This document shows, one piece after another, positions 15,813 to 23,096 of a stretch of DNA of 64,000 nt. Source of the stretch: Pseudofrankia sp. DC12 (GTDB lineage: Bacteria > Actinomycetota > Actinomycetes > Frankiales > Frankiaceae). The stretch covers positions 5,828,430 through 5,892,429 of the forward strand of contig NZ_KQ031391.1 in assembly GCF_000966285.1 (NCBI RefSeq), read 5' to 3'. A program made the position numbers and the translations under genes. Within the stretch, counting starts at the first letter, position 1; the number at the start of each line of letters is the position of its first letter. The notes under the pieces were generated by a model. The model saw only the letters and a list, made by a program, of their open reading frames with translations, made no database searches and was not told the origin of the DNA.

Positions 15813-16199
15813 TCAACGCCCGTCGCGCAGGAAGCCGAACGCGGCGTGCGGCCGGATGGCTCGAGGGTCGTCCAGCGTGACCCATTCCGGCTGGGAGGCC
15901 GCCGCGGCGGCGCAGTCCAGCGCCGTCTCCGCGAGCGCCCTCCCGATGGTGGTCCCCGTGCGGGCGAGCTCACCGGCCCAGCTGTCGGCCGCCCGGCCCG
16001 CCCACGCGCCGGCGTCCAGCGTCGCCGTGAGCCCGCTGAAGGCTGTCGCGATCTCGGCCGCGCCGCGGTCGAGGATGGCCGCGGCGGTCAGCAGTGCGCC
16101 GCGGCGCGCGTTGACGACCAGCCCGGCTGGTGCCGTGACGCCGCTTGGGCCCGAGGCCGGCCCCGCTGCCGTCCGCCCCACCGCCATCTGGCCTGTCAT
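15813..16199 (-). CDS. WXG100-like small helical protein
   Basis: 128 residues. The central region (about 33-100) is predominantly helical with two Trp-Ala-Gly elements, W66-A-G and W74-A-G, in the stretch AWAGRAADSWAGEL. This recalls the W-x-G turn between the two helices of WXG100/ESX secreted proteins, although this protein is slightly longer and has an Ala/Gly/Pro-rich N-terminus. The ATG start at 16199 is preceded by GGAGAGGGCGG. Its stop is 4 nt before the start of the 768-residue gene, so a two-gene operon is likely. No ESX secretion machinery gene (EccC ATPase, EccD) is in the window. The T7SS link is a structural inference, not a demonstrated homology. Confidence 0.6.
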   Translation of the reverse strand: MTGQMAVGRTAAGPASGPSGVTAPAGLVVNARRGALLTAAAILDRGAAEIATAFSGLTATLDAGAWAGRAADSWAGELARTGTTIGRALAETALDCAAAAASQPEWVTLDDPRAIRPHAAFGFLRDGR

Positions 16200-16324
16200 G
16201 ATCCACCGCCCTCTCCGTCGGGAGCCAGCCGGCACGTTAGCCAGCTCGCCGCCGGCCAGGAAGGCGCCTGCGCCGTCCTGTGGATAGCGGTTGACCTGTG
16301 GATATAGCTGGCCGTAGCCGGCTG

Positions 16325-17077
16325 CTATCCCTTGTTCGGAACGTGGTAGCGCAGGAAGAGCGAGCCGTCGTCCTCCAGCAGGTGCGCGAGCTCCATGGGC
16401 TGGGCCATCGGCCAGGCGTCGCCGGCCACGATGCCGAGATGCCTCGGCCCGGCGAGCATCGGCGCGACCGTCAGGCACAGCTCGTCGAGCAGACCGGCGC
16501 CGGCCAGCTGGGCGTGCAGTGTCGGCCCGCCCTCGGTGAGCACCCGCTGCAGGCCGCGTTCGGCCAGCGCGCCGAGCACCTGCCCAAGCTCGACGTTCTC
16601 CTCGCCGCAGACGACGACGTCCGCGACCTCGCGCAGCGCCGCGGCGCGGTCGGCGGGGGCGCTCGCCGCGGTCAGCAGCACCGGCCGGACCGCCGCGCTG
16701 AACAGGCGGGCGCCCGGGTCGATCGCCAGCGACCCGGAGACCACCGCGATCGGCGGAACAGGCGCCAGGCCCGTGGCGATCCGCGCCTCCTGCCGCGCTG
16801 GCGGGACGACGGCCGGTCCGTAGTTCTCCGCACGGGCCGTGCCGGCCCCGACGAGCACGACGTCGGCCAGCCAACGCAGGGTACGGAAGATCTGCCGGTC
16901 GCCGGGCCCGCCGAGCGCCTCCGAGCGACCGCCGACCTCGGCCGCGCCGTCGGCAGCCGCCACGAAGTTCGCCCGAACGTGGGTCGTGCCCGCCGGTGGG
17001 ACGGGCAGGGCGTACGCCGCGTCGAGATCTTCCTGGATCAGGTCGTCTTGGCCCGGCGCGGGCAGAAGTCGGCGCAC
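16325..17077 (-). CDS. Pyrimidine reductase family protein (RibD C-terminal / DHFR-like fold)
   Basis: 250 residues. The DHFR-like fold of the RibD reductase domain is indicated by THVRANFVAAADGAAEVGGRS near residue 31, DRQIFRTLRWLADVVLVGAGTARAENYGP and, near residue 183, VLTEGGPTLHAQL, the family nucleotide-binding segment. Canonical members reduce the ribosylamino-pyrimidine intermediate of riboflavin synthesis with NADPH. The deaminase domain of full RibD is absent, and stand-alone proteins like this are common in actinomycetes with unproven substrates. The start is GTG at 17077. It lies 77 nt downstream of pheA on the same strand. Confidence 0.82.
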   Translation of the reverse strand: MRRLLPAPGQDDLIQEDLDAAYALPVPPAGTTHVRANFVAAADGAAEVGGRSEALGGPGDRQIFRTLRWLADVVLVGAGTARAENYGPAVVPPARQEARIATGLAPVPPIAVVSGSLAIDPGARLFSAAVRPVLLTAASAPADRAAALREVADVVVCGEENVELGQVLGALAERGLQRVLTEGGPTLHAQLAGAGLLDELCLTVAPMLAGPRHLGIVAGDAWPMAQPMELAHLLEDDGSLFLRYHVPNKG

Positions 17078-17154
17078 CGCCCCGACCCTATGCGAGCGGC
17101 TCGCCCCGCAGGCCTGGTGGGGCGAGCCGCCCGGAAAGCCAACCGCCGCCGGGT

Positions 17155-18033
17155 TCAGCCGGCCGCTGACCGTGTCCGGCCGGCGATCCGCTCGCGGTAA
17201 CGGCTGGCCCGGTAGACCCCGAGAATCCGGTAGTCGGCGAAGAAGGCAAGCTCCTCGAACGCCCGCGCGACCGCCGGCTCCTCCGGGCTGCCTTCGATGT
17301 CGGCCAGGAACTGGGTGGCGACGAACGCGCCGCCCACCATGAAGCTTTCCAGCTTCGTCATGTTGACGCCGTTGGTGGCGAACCCGCCGAGTGCCTTGTA
17401 AAGCGCCGACGGGCGGTTCTTCACCTTGAAGATGAATGTCGTCACGAGTTCGTGCACGCCGGCCGCCGCCCGCAGGTCCTCCGCCGAGAAGATGAGGAAG
17501 CGGGTGGTGTTGTGCTGCTCGTCCTCAAGGTCCTCGCGCAGGATCGTCAGCCCGTACACCTCGGCGGCCACCCGGGAGGCGATCGCGGCCCGGGACGGGT
17601 CGCCGGACTGGGCGAGCTCACGCGCCGCCCCGGCGGTGTCCGCGTCGGGCACCGCCCGCAGCCCGAGCGCCCGCAGCGCCTCGCGGCACTGGGCCAGCGC
17701 CTGCGGATGGCTGTGCACCGTCTTGAGGCCGGCCAGCGTCGTTCCCGGCAGCGCCATGAGCTGGTGGTGTACCGGCAGGAAGTACTCGCCGATGATGTGG
17801 GCCTTCGCGCCCGGCAGCAGGTGGTGGATGTCGGCGACGCGGCCGGCGGTGGAGTTCTCCACCGGGATCATCGCCAGCTGCACCGTGCCGTCGTCGATCG
17901 CGGCGAAGCACTCCTCGAACGTCTGGAACGGCACCGCGTCGAAGTCCGGGTAGACGTCGCGGCAGGCCAGGTGGGAGTTTGCCCCCGGCTCGCCCTGGTA
18001 GGCGATGCGCTGCCGGGAAGTCAGCACGGGCAC
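17155..18033 (-). CDS. pheA: Prephenate dehydratase with C-terminal ACT domain
   Basis: PheA converts prephenate to phenylpyruvate, the committed step to phenylalanine. In this 292-residue protein the catalytic domain begins IAYQGEPGANSHLACRD and contains PVENSTAGRVADIHHLL and the catalytic HNTTRF motif (T176-T177-R178-F179). The ACT domain follows (about 195-275), where phenylalanine normally binds. Instead of the ESRP motif usual in actinobacterial enzymes it has NMTKLESFMVGG. The whole sequence reads more like alphaproteobacterial PheA than the Streptomyces type, which hints at transfer or an old paralogue. The start is GTG at 18033. Three 16-bp tandem repeats lie just upstream. Confidence 0.92.
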   Translation of the reverse strand: MPVLTSRQRIAYQGEPGANSHLACRDVYPDFDAVPFQTFEECFAAIDDGTVQLAMIPVENSTAGRVADIHHLLPGAKAHIIGEYFLPVHHQLMALPGTTLAGLKTVHSHPQALAQCREALRALGLRAVPDADTAGAARELAQSGDPSRAAIASRVAAEVYGLTILREDLEDEQHNTTRFLIFSAEDLRAAAGVHELVTTFIFKVKNRPSALYKALGGFATNGVNMTKLESFMVGGAFVATQFLADIEGSPEEPAVARAFEELAFFADYRILGVYRASRYRERIAGRTRSAAG

Positions 18034-18054
18034 GATGTGGTCACGGTTCCTTGT

Positions 18055-18101
18055 CGCGTCGGTTCGGGGTCGCGTCGGTTCGGGGGCGCGTCGGTTCGGG
18101 G
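18055..18101 (-). repeat. Three tandem copies of a 16-bp unit upstream of pheA
   Basis: CGCGTCGGTTCGGGG recurs at 18055, 18071 and 18087 with one extra base between copies. On the coding strand of pheA it lies 22 to 68 nt before the start codon, within the leader or promoter. It could be a multi-site operator or simple slippage. Confidence 0.75.
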
Positions 18102-18242
18102 GCGCTCGGAACGGGCGCCGCCCACGTTACCGGTGCCGGCCGCGGCGATACCCCGGCTGGCCGGCGGGAGCCGCGGCGGCGCTGTTTCGGGGGAGTTGTC
18201 CGGTAGCCGATATGACCGCTCCGAAAGACGGGTGATCAGGCC

Positions 18243-18248
18243 TACGAT
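18243..18248 (+). promoter_or_regulatory. Putative -10 box of a leaderless promoter for nfeD
   Basis: TACGAT lies 6 nt before the GTG at 18255. The purine-rich GGAGG between them is only one base from the start codon, too close to act as a ribosome binding site, so a leaderless transcript is the simpler reading. Confidence 0.4.
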
Positions 18249-18254
18249 GGAGGT

Positions 18255-18722
18255 GTGCCGGCCGACCTAGTCTGGTTCATCGTCGCCGGAGGGCTCACCA
18301 TCGCGGAGCTGCTCACGGGTGGCTTGTACCTGCTCATGTTCGCCCTGGCGGCGGCGGTCGCCGGCATCGTGGCGCTGGTCGGTGGGGGCCTCGTCTGGGA
18401 ACTGCTCGCCTTCGTCCTCGCGGCGGGCGGACTCACCTTCGGCCTGCGGCCCATCGCCGCTCGCCACCTCAACACCGCGCCGCTGCTCGCCACCGGCGCG
18501 CAGGCGCTCGTCGGCGCCGAGGGTGTCGTCCTCGAACAGGTGGACCGGTACGACGGCCGCGTGAAGATCAAGGGCGAGATCTGGTCGGCGCGCGCCTACC
18601 CGGACGGCATTGTGATCGCTACGGGCAGCGAGGTTCGGGTGCTGCGGATCGACGGCGCGACCGCGATCGTCCACCAGGAAGAAGTCCCGGGACTGGACGT
18701 CCCACGGAGGGAGTTGCCATGA
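18255..18722 (+). CDS. NfeD-family membrane protein
   Basis: 155 residues. Two to three hydrophobic segments fill residues 5-70 (LVWFIVAGGLTIAELLTGGL, LLMFALAAAVAGIVALVGGG, LLAFVLAAGGLTFGL). A soluble OB-like domain follows, with ATGAQALVGAEGVVLEQVDRYDG and VKIKGEIWSARAY, the hallmark of NfeD C-terminal domains. NfeD proteins work with stomatin/flotillin-like partners in membrane-domain organisation or proteolysis. The next gene, encoding exactly such a partner, overlaps the stop codon by 4 nt (ATGA), so the two are translationally coupled. Confidence 0.88.
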   Translation: MPADLVWFIVAGGLTIAELLTGGLYLLMFALAAAVAGIVALVGGGLVWELLAFVLAAGGLTFGLRPIAARHLNTAPLLATGAQALVGAEGVVLEQVDRYDGRVKIKGEIWSARAYPDGIVIATGSEVRVLRIDGATAIVHQEEVPGLDVPRRELP

Positions 18723-19696
18723 CCGGTGGACTGATCGTGGTGGCGGTGCTCGCGTTCGTAGCCCTGGTCTTCGTGATGCGGTCGGTGAAGGTCGTCCCGC
18801 AGGCCCGCGCGGTGGTCGTGGAGCGGCTCGGCCGTTACCACCGCACGCTGGTGCCGGGTCTCGCCATCGTCCTGCCGTTCGTGGACCGGGTCCGGGAGCG
18901 GATCGACCTGCGCGAGCAGGTGGTGGCCTTCCCGCCCCAACCGGTGATCACCGAGGACAACCTGGTCGTTGGCATCGACACCGTCCTTTATTTCCAGGTG
19001 ACCGACCCGCGGGCGGCGACCTACGAGATCGCCAACTTCATCCAGGCGATCGAGCAGCTGACCGTCACGACCCTGCGCAACGTGATCGGCGGCCTGCACC
19101 TGGAGGGGGCGCTCACCTCCCGGGACCAGATCAACACTGCGTTGCGTGGCGTGCTCGACGAGGCGACCGGCAAGTGGGGGATCCGGGTGAACCGGGTCGA
19201 GATCAAGGCCATCGAACCGCCGCGCTCGGTGCAGGAGGCGATGGAGAAGCAGATGCGCGCCGAGCGGGACCGCCGGGCGGCGATCCTGACGGCCGAGGGC
19301 TTCCGGCAGAGCGAGATCCTCAAGGCCGAGGGCGAGAAGCAGGCGGCGATCCTCAAGGCCGAGGGAGACCGGCAGGCGCAGATCCTGCAGGCCGAGGGCG
19401 AGGCGAAGGCTATCGACACCGTCTTCTCGGCGATCCACGCCGGCGACGCCGACCCGAAGCTGCTCGCCTACCAGTACCTGCAGACCCTGCCCAAGATTGC
19501 CAACGGCCAGGCGAGCAAGGTGTGGATCATTCCCAGTGAGCTCAGCGGCGCGCTGGGCAGCGGAATCGGCGACCTGGCCAGCCTGATCGGCGGCGGGGGA
19601 GACGGCTCCCAGGCCGACCCGAACGAGACGCTGCGCCGCCCGAAGCTGACCAAGCCCATCGCCCCCACCCAGAACGGCGGCGGCACGACCGCTTGA
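18719..19696 (+). CDS. SPFH-domain (stomatin/prohibitin-like) membrane protein
   Basis: 325 residues. One N-terminal membrane anchor (residues 2-20) is followed by an SPFH/Band-7 domain: VPQARAVVVERLGRYHRTLVPGL, VDRVRERIDLREQ, YFQVTDPRAATYEI, LRNVIG. A long charged helical region follows with near-repeats of LKAEGEKQAAI/LKAEGDRQAQI (residues about 200-235), the coiled-coil that drives oligomerisation. The C-terminus is Gly- and Thr-rich and likely disordered. Such proteins form large ring or cage assemblies on the inner membrane and pair with NfeD, its overlapping upstream gene. The transcript ends at a 22-bp perfect hairpin. Confidence 0.92.
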   Translation: MTGGLIVVAVLAFVALVFVMRSVKVVPQARAVVVERLGRYHRTLVPGLAIVLPFVDRVRERIDLREQVVAFPPQPVITEDNLVVGIDTVLYFQVTDPRAATYEIANFIQAIEQLTVTTLRNVIGGLHLEGALTSRDQINTALRGVLDEATGKWGIRVNRVEIKAIEPPRSVQEAMEKQMRAERDRRAAILTAEGFRQSEILKAEGEKQAAILKAEGDRQAQILQAEGEAKAIDTVFSAIHAGDADPKLLAYQYLQTLPKIANGQASKVWIIPSELSGALGSGIGDLASLIGGGGDGSQADPNETLRRPKLTKPIAPTQNGGGTTA

Positions 19697-19772
19697 GCCG
19701 GACGAGCAGGCAGAGCCTGAGCACCTGACCCTGCCCGGATCCAGGTTGGGGAGGGCGTTCCACGCCCGACCC

Positions 19773-19819
19773 GGCTGGCGGGTGGACCGGGCGCGGAGCG
19801 CCCGGTCCACCCGCCAGCC
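19773..19819 (+). terminator. Very long perfect hairpin after the SPFH gene
   Basis: Two 22-nt arms (19773-19794 and 19798-19819) pair without mismatch around a GGA loop. The right arm is followed by TTACTATCTGCTTACT, moderately T-rich. It lies 77 nt after the stop codon and should end the nfeD-SPFH transcript. Confidence 0.85.
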
Positions 19820-19912
19820 TTACTATCTGCTTACTGACGGTTCTCAGGACATTTTCAGGCAGCCGGGTCAGGGCCAGAGATGATCTGAACGTCCCCGTGC
19901 CAGGAGGCTGTC

Positions 19913-20428
19913 GTGCCCGCAACGATTTCCGGGTTGCCCGCCCACGCCCTGATCGTGCACGCCACGGTCGTGCTGGTGCCGCTGGCGGCGTTGCTGCTCG
20001 CGCTGACCGCGCTCTGGCCCCGGGTGCGCCGCGCGCTCGGGCCGCTGCCGGCGCTCGCCTGCGCCGGCGCGCTGATTCTCGTCCCGATCACCACCTCGAC
20101 CGGTGAGAAGCTGCGCGACAAGCTCGGGGTGGACAACCCGCTGATCGCCCGGCACGCTGCGCTCGGCGAGGATCTCCTGCCCTGGGTGGCCGGGCTTTTC
20201 GTGGCCGCGCTGCTCCTGCTGTTCGTGCACGGCTGGCGGCCCACGGCGTGGTCCATGCCGGGCACGGTTCAGGCAGGCTCCGGCTCGTCGGTCCGGACCT
20301 TGCCACGGCTGCTGACGGCGGTCGTGTCCCTGATCGTCGTAGTGCTTGCCGTCATCGTGATCGTCGAGGTCGTCCGGATCGGGCACGCGGGGGCAGAGGC
20401 CGTCTGGCAGGGAGTCGGCAGCAGCTAG
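19913..20428 (+). CDS. DUF2231 membrane protein
   Basis: 171 residues with four predicted transmembrane helices at about 8-36, 45-60, 85-105 and 130-155. The opening, ISGLPAHALIVHATVVLVPLAALLLA, contains the conserved His residues in the first helix (HALIVH) typical of DUF2231 proteins, which suggests metal or haem coordination in the membrane. The function is unknown. GTG at 19913 is supported by AGGAGG with a 6-nt spacer. It is a single-gene unit between the SPFH hairpin and a further palindrome at 20468. Confidence 0.82.
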   Translation: MPATISGLPAHALIVHATVVLVPLAALLLALTALWPRVRRALGPLPALACAGALILVPITTSTGEKLRDKLGVDNPLIARHAALGEDLLPWVAGLFVAALLLLFVHGWRPTAWSMPGTVQAGSGSSVRTLPRLLTAVVSLIVVVLAVIVIVEVVRIGHAGAEAVWQGVGSS

Positions 20429-20467
20429 TGCTGCCCCCAGCAGGGTTGGTCGCGCTCCACCTGGGTC

Positions 20468-20494
20468 CGTGATCGCGATTTGCGTGCGATCACG
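20468..20494. repeat. Perfect 9-bp palindrome CGTGATCGC / GCGATCACG
   Basis: The arms are separated by 9 nt. It lies 40 bp after the DUF2231 stop and could be a weak terminator, but there is no T-run. Similar GTGATC-containing inverted sequences occur at about 32942-32990, so it may belong to a dispersed element. Confidence 0.5.
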
Positions 20495-20648
20495 CCACCG
20501 GCTGGCCTTGGGCTGGCGGGAAACAGATCGTGTCCTACCTGGTGCGGCGTCCTGGCGGGTGGCGTGACCGTTACCGTCGATCATTCGGCGACGCACCGAA
20601 TCCGATGCCGGATTTCCCGTCAGCAGACCGGGCGGCGACGATAGGCCC

Positions 20649-20756
20649 ATGGCAACGTACGTGATCCTGCTTGTGGTCGTCCTGTTCCTGGCGCTGGGTC
20701 TGCTCGGGCTGCTGTACTACATCCTCAACCGAGCCGAGCACGAACGACACCGGTAG
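20649..20756 (+). CDS. 35-residue single-pass membrane peptide
   Basis: An ATG-to-TAG frame of 35 codons encodes MATYVILLVVVLFLALGLL followed by a short linker and a charged tail (NRAEHERHR). One helix of about 22 hydrophobic residues with a positively charged C-terminus is the classic form of a small membrane protein. No strong ribosome binding site is visible, only a short AGG. It converges with treZ, whose stop is 34 bp away. Support is the non-random hydrophobic composition; it could be a chance frame. Confidence 0.5.
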   Translation: MATYVILLVVVLFLALGLLGLLYYILNRAEHERHR

Positions 20757-20789
20757 GCCCGCCCGTCGGGGCGGCCGGGCCTCGGCCGC

Positions 20790-22640
20790 CTAGGCATGCG
20801 TGCGCAATCGGCCGATCACCACCGACTCGCCGTCCACCTCGACGCTGCCCGGCCGGGCGCCGAACCCGGGCCGTGAGACCGCCAGCGGGTCCAGAGTCAC
20901 CCCGGCTGGCCGGCTGGCGGTGTGGTCCACCGCCTGGCCGGGGCCACCGCTGCTGGGCCACCCGACCGGGATGGACTGCCGGTCGGGGCCGAGGTTGCAC
21001 ACCACGGCGACCGCGTCCGCCGCGGCGCCCCGGTACAGCACGAACCAGCTGGCGTCCTCGTCGTAGGCGCAGCGCACCGAGGCCCAGTCCGGGTCGGTCA
21101 GCTCCGCCACCGTGTGCCGTAGTGCGATCAGCCGCTGGTACCAGCCGAGCAGGCCCTGGTGTGGCTCGGCCGCCGGCTGGGACCAGTCCAGCTTCGAGCT
21201 GGCGAACGTCTCCTCGGCCTGTGGGTCGGGCACGTTCTCGGGCCCCCAGCCGTGGGCGGCGAACTCGGCCCGCCGGCCGGTGCGTACCGCCTCCGCGAGC
21301 CAGTCCGCCACATGGTCGGTGAAGTACGCCCAGGGGGTTGTGGCCCCCCACTCCTCGCCCATGAAGAGCATCGGGGTGAACGGGCCGGTCAGCAGCAGCG
21401 CCGCGCCGATCCGCAGCAGCCCGTCGGACAGCGTCGCCGGGGCCCGGTCGCCGACCGCGCGGTTGCCGACCTGGTCGTGGTCCTGGAGGAACGTCACCAG
21501 CCGGAACGCCGGGACAGACGGCGGCACCGGCCGGCCGTGGGTGTGCCCCCGGAAGGCCGAATACGTGCCGTCGTGCACGAACCCGCTGGTGAAGGCCTTC
21601 GCCAGCGTCCCGAGCGACCCGAAGTCGACGTAGTAGCCCTGCCGATCGCCGGACAGCGCGGCCCACAGGGCGTGGTGGACGTCGTCGGCCCACTGGCCGT
21701 CCATCCCGAGCCCGCCCGCCTGGGCCGGGCTGATCATCCGGGGGTCGTTGAGGTCGGACTCCGCGACCAGGAACAACGGCCGGCGCTGGTGCGCCCCCAG
21801 CCGGTGGACGCTGGTCGTCAGCTCCTCCAGGACGTGGGTCGCCCGGCTGTCGCGCAGCGCGTGCACCGCGTCGACCCGCAGGCCGTCGCAGTGGTAGTCG
21901 CGCAGCCACATCAGCGCGTTCTCGACGATGAACGCCCGCACCTCGTCGGAGCCGGCGTCGTCGAGGTTGACCGCCGATCCCCAGGGCGTGGTGTACCGGT
22001 CGGTGAAGTACGGCCCGAACCGGCCCAGGTAGTTCCCGTCCGGGCCGAGGTGGTTGTAGACGACGTCCAGGACGACGCCGATCCCGTGGGCGTGGGCGGC
22101 GTCGACGAACCGCTTCAGCCCCTCCGGGCCGCCGTACGGGTCATGGGTCGCGTAGAGGCCCACCCCGTCGTAACCCCAGCCGTGCCGGCCCGGGAAGGCG
22201 TTGACCGGCAGCAGCTCCACGGCGTCGACCCCGAGGCGGACCAGGTGGTCGAGCCGGTCGATCGCGGCGTCGAACGTCCCCTCCGGGGTGAATGTGCCGA
22301 CGTGCAGCTCATAGAGCACCCCGCCGGCGAGCGACACCCCGCGCCAGCCGTGGTCGGTCCACCCGAACCGGCCGTGGTCGACGACCCGGGACCGGCCGTG
22401 CACCCCGTACGGCTGCCAGGACGACCGCGGGTCGGGCAGTTCCTCACCGGCATCGTCGAGCCGGAACGCGTAGTCGGTCCCATGCCCGGCCGCGGCCACC
22501 TCGCCCGACCACCACCCGTCCGGCGCCCCGACCAGCTCGGTCAGCTCGGTCAGCTCGTCCTGACCATCGGGACCCCCCGGGTCGCGGGTGACGACGGCAA
22601 CCGACTTCGCAAGGGGCGCCCACACCCGAAAGATGCTCAT
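20790..22640 (-). CDS. treZ: Malto-oligosyltrehalose trehalohydrolase
   Basis: TreZ releases trehalose from the maltooligosyl-trehalose made by TreY. In this 616-residue GH13 enzyme, an N-terminal E-set domain (MSIFRVWAP, residues 1-95) precedes the barrel. Conserved region DVVYNHLGPDGNY is at 192-204. The nucleophile is Asp257 in GLRVDAVHAL, the general acid Glu294 in LVAESDLND, and the third carboxylate Asp389 in LQDHDQVGN. The ATG at 22640 is placed by the conserved start MSIFRVW. It is the last gene of the glgX-treY-treZ set, but a 456-bp gap with repeats separates it from treY. Confidence 0.95.
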   Translation of the reverse strand: MSIFRVWAPLAKSVAVVTRDPGGPDGQDELTELTELVGAPDGWWSGEVAAAGHGTDYAFRLDDAGEELPDPRSSWQPYGVHGRSRVVDHGRFGWTDHGWRGVSLAGGVLYELHVGTFTPEGTFDAAIDRLDHLVRLGVDAVELLPVNAFPGRHGWGYDGVGLYATHDPYGGPEGLKRFVDAAHAHGIGVVLDVVYNHLGPDGNYLGRFGPYFTDRYTTPWGSAVNLDDAGSDEVRAFIVENALMWLRDYHCDGLRVDAVHALRDSRATHVLEELTTSVHRLGAHQRRPLFLVAESDLNDPRMISPAQAGGLGMDGQWADDVHHALWAALSGDRQGYYVDFGSLGTLAKAFTSGFVHDGTYSAFRGHTHGRPVPPSVPAFRLVTFLQDHDQVGNRAVGDRAPATLSDGLLRIGAALLLTGPFTPMLFMGEEWGATTPWAYFTDHVADWLAEAVRTGRRAEFAAHGWGPENVPDPQAEETFASSKLDWSQPAAEPHQGLLGWYQRLIALRHTVAELTDPDWASVRCAYDEDASWFVLYRGAAADAVAVVCNLGPDRQSIPVGWPSSGGPGQAVDHTASRPAGVTLDPLAVSRPGFGARPGSVEVDGESVVIGRLRTHA

Positions 22641-23096
22641 CGAGTCTGTCTTACCGTCAAAGCCCCCAGCTACTCGCGCCGGGTCGCCCGACCCGCGCCA
22701 CCCCCAGCCAGCAAGAACCCCGTACCACCCCAAGCCGCGCAGACCCAAAGCCACCCGAACGCCCCCACGTGACCCGCCGCCCCCAGGCTCCACGTAGCCC
22801 GGCGGGCCAGCAGCCGCGAGCGAAGCGAAGCGCCCCCCGATCAGCCTGTACGCGAAGGCTTCGCGTACTCCGGTGGGCCAGTAGGTCGCGAGCGAAGCGA
22901 GGCGAACCTCGATCAGGCTGTGCCCAAAGGCTTCGCGTAGTCCGGTGGGCCAGCAGGCGCGAGCGAAGCGAGCGCCTGACTGGCCCACCGGACGGAGCGA
23001 AGCCCGTTCGCGGCGGAGGACGCGGACCGGAGGTCCCAACCGGAGCGAAGCGGAGGTTGGGGCCGGAGGGCCGCGCCCGGACGCCGCGAACCAATG
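22641..23096 (-). other. 456-bp treY-treZ gap filled with GCGAGCGAAGC repeats
   Basis: No gene is visible. Three imperfect tandem copies of a roughly 73-bp unit (22800-22975) are followed by an inverted copy of the unit's CCGGTGGGCCAG, so the last copy can fold into a long hairpin (about 22941-22993). Further GCGAAGC motifs continue to about 23055. Such an array may attenuate or stabilise the treY-treZ message. Confidence 0.65.
22800..22993. repeat. Tandem 73-bp repeats ending in a hairpin
   Basis: GGGCCAGCAG or GGGCCAGTAG followed by CGCGAGCGAAGCGA begins each of three copies near 22803, 22876 and 22947. Copies 1 and 2 share GATCAGCCTGT/GATCAGGCTGT and AAGGCTTCGCGTA. CTGGCCCACCGG at 22979 is the reverse complement of CCGGTGGGCCAG. 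Confidence 0.8.

Noticed and set aside
22800-22993. CRISPR-like array in the treY-treZ gap
   Set aside because: The whole 73-bp unit is repeated, including the parts that would be spacers, and there are no cas genes.
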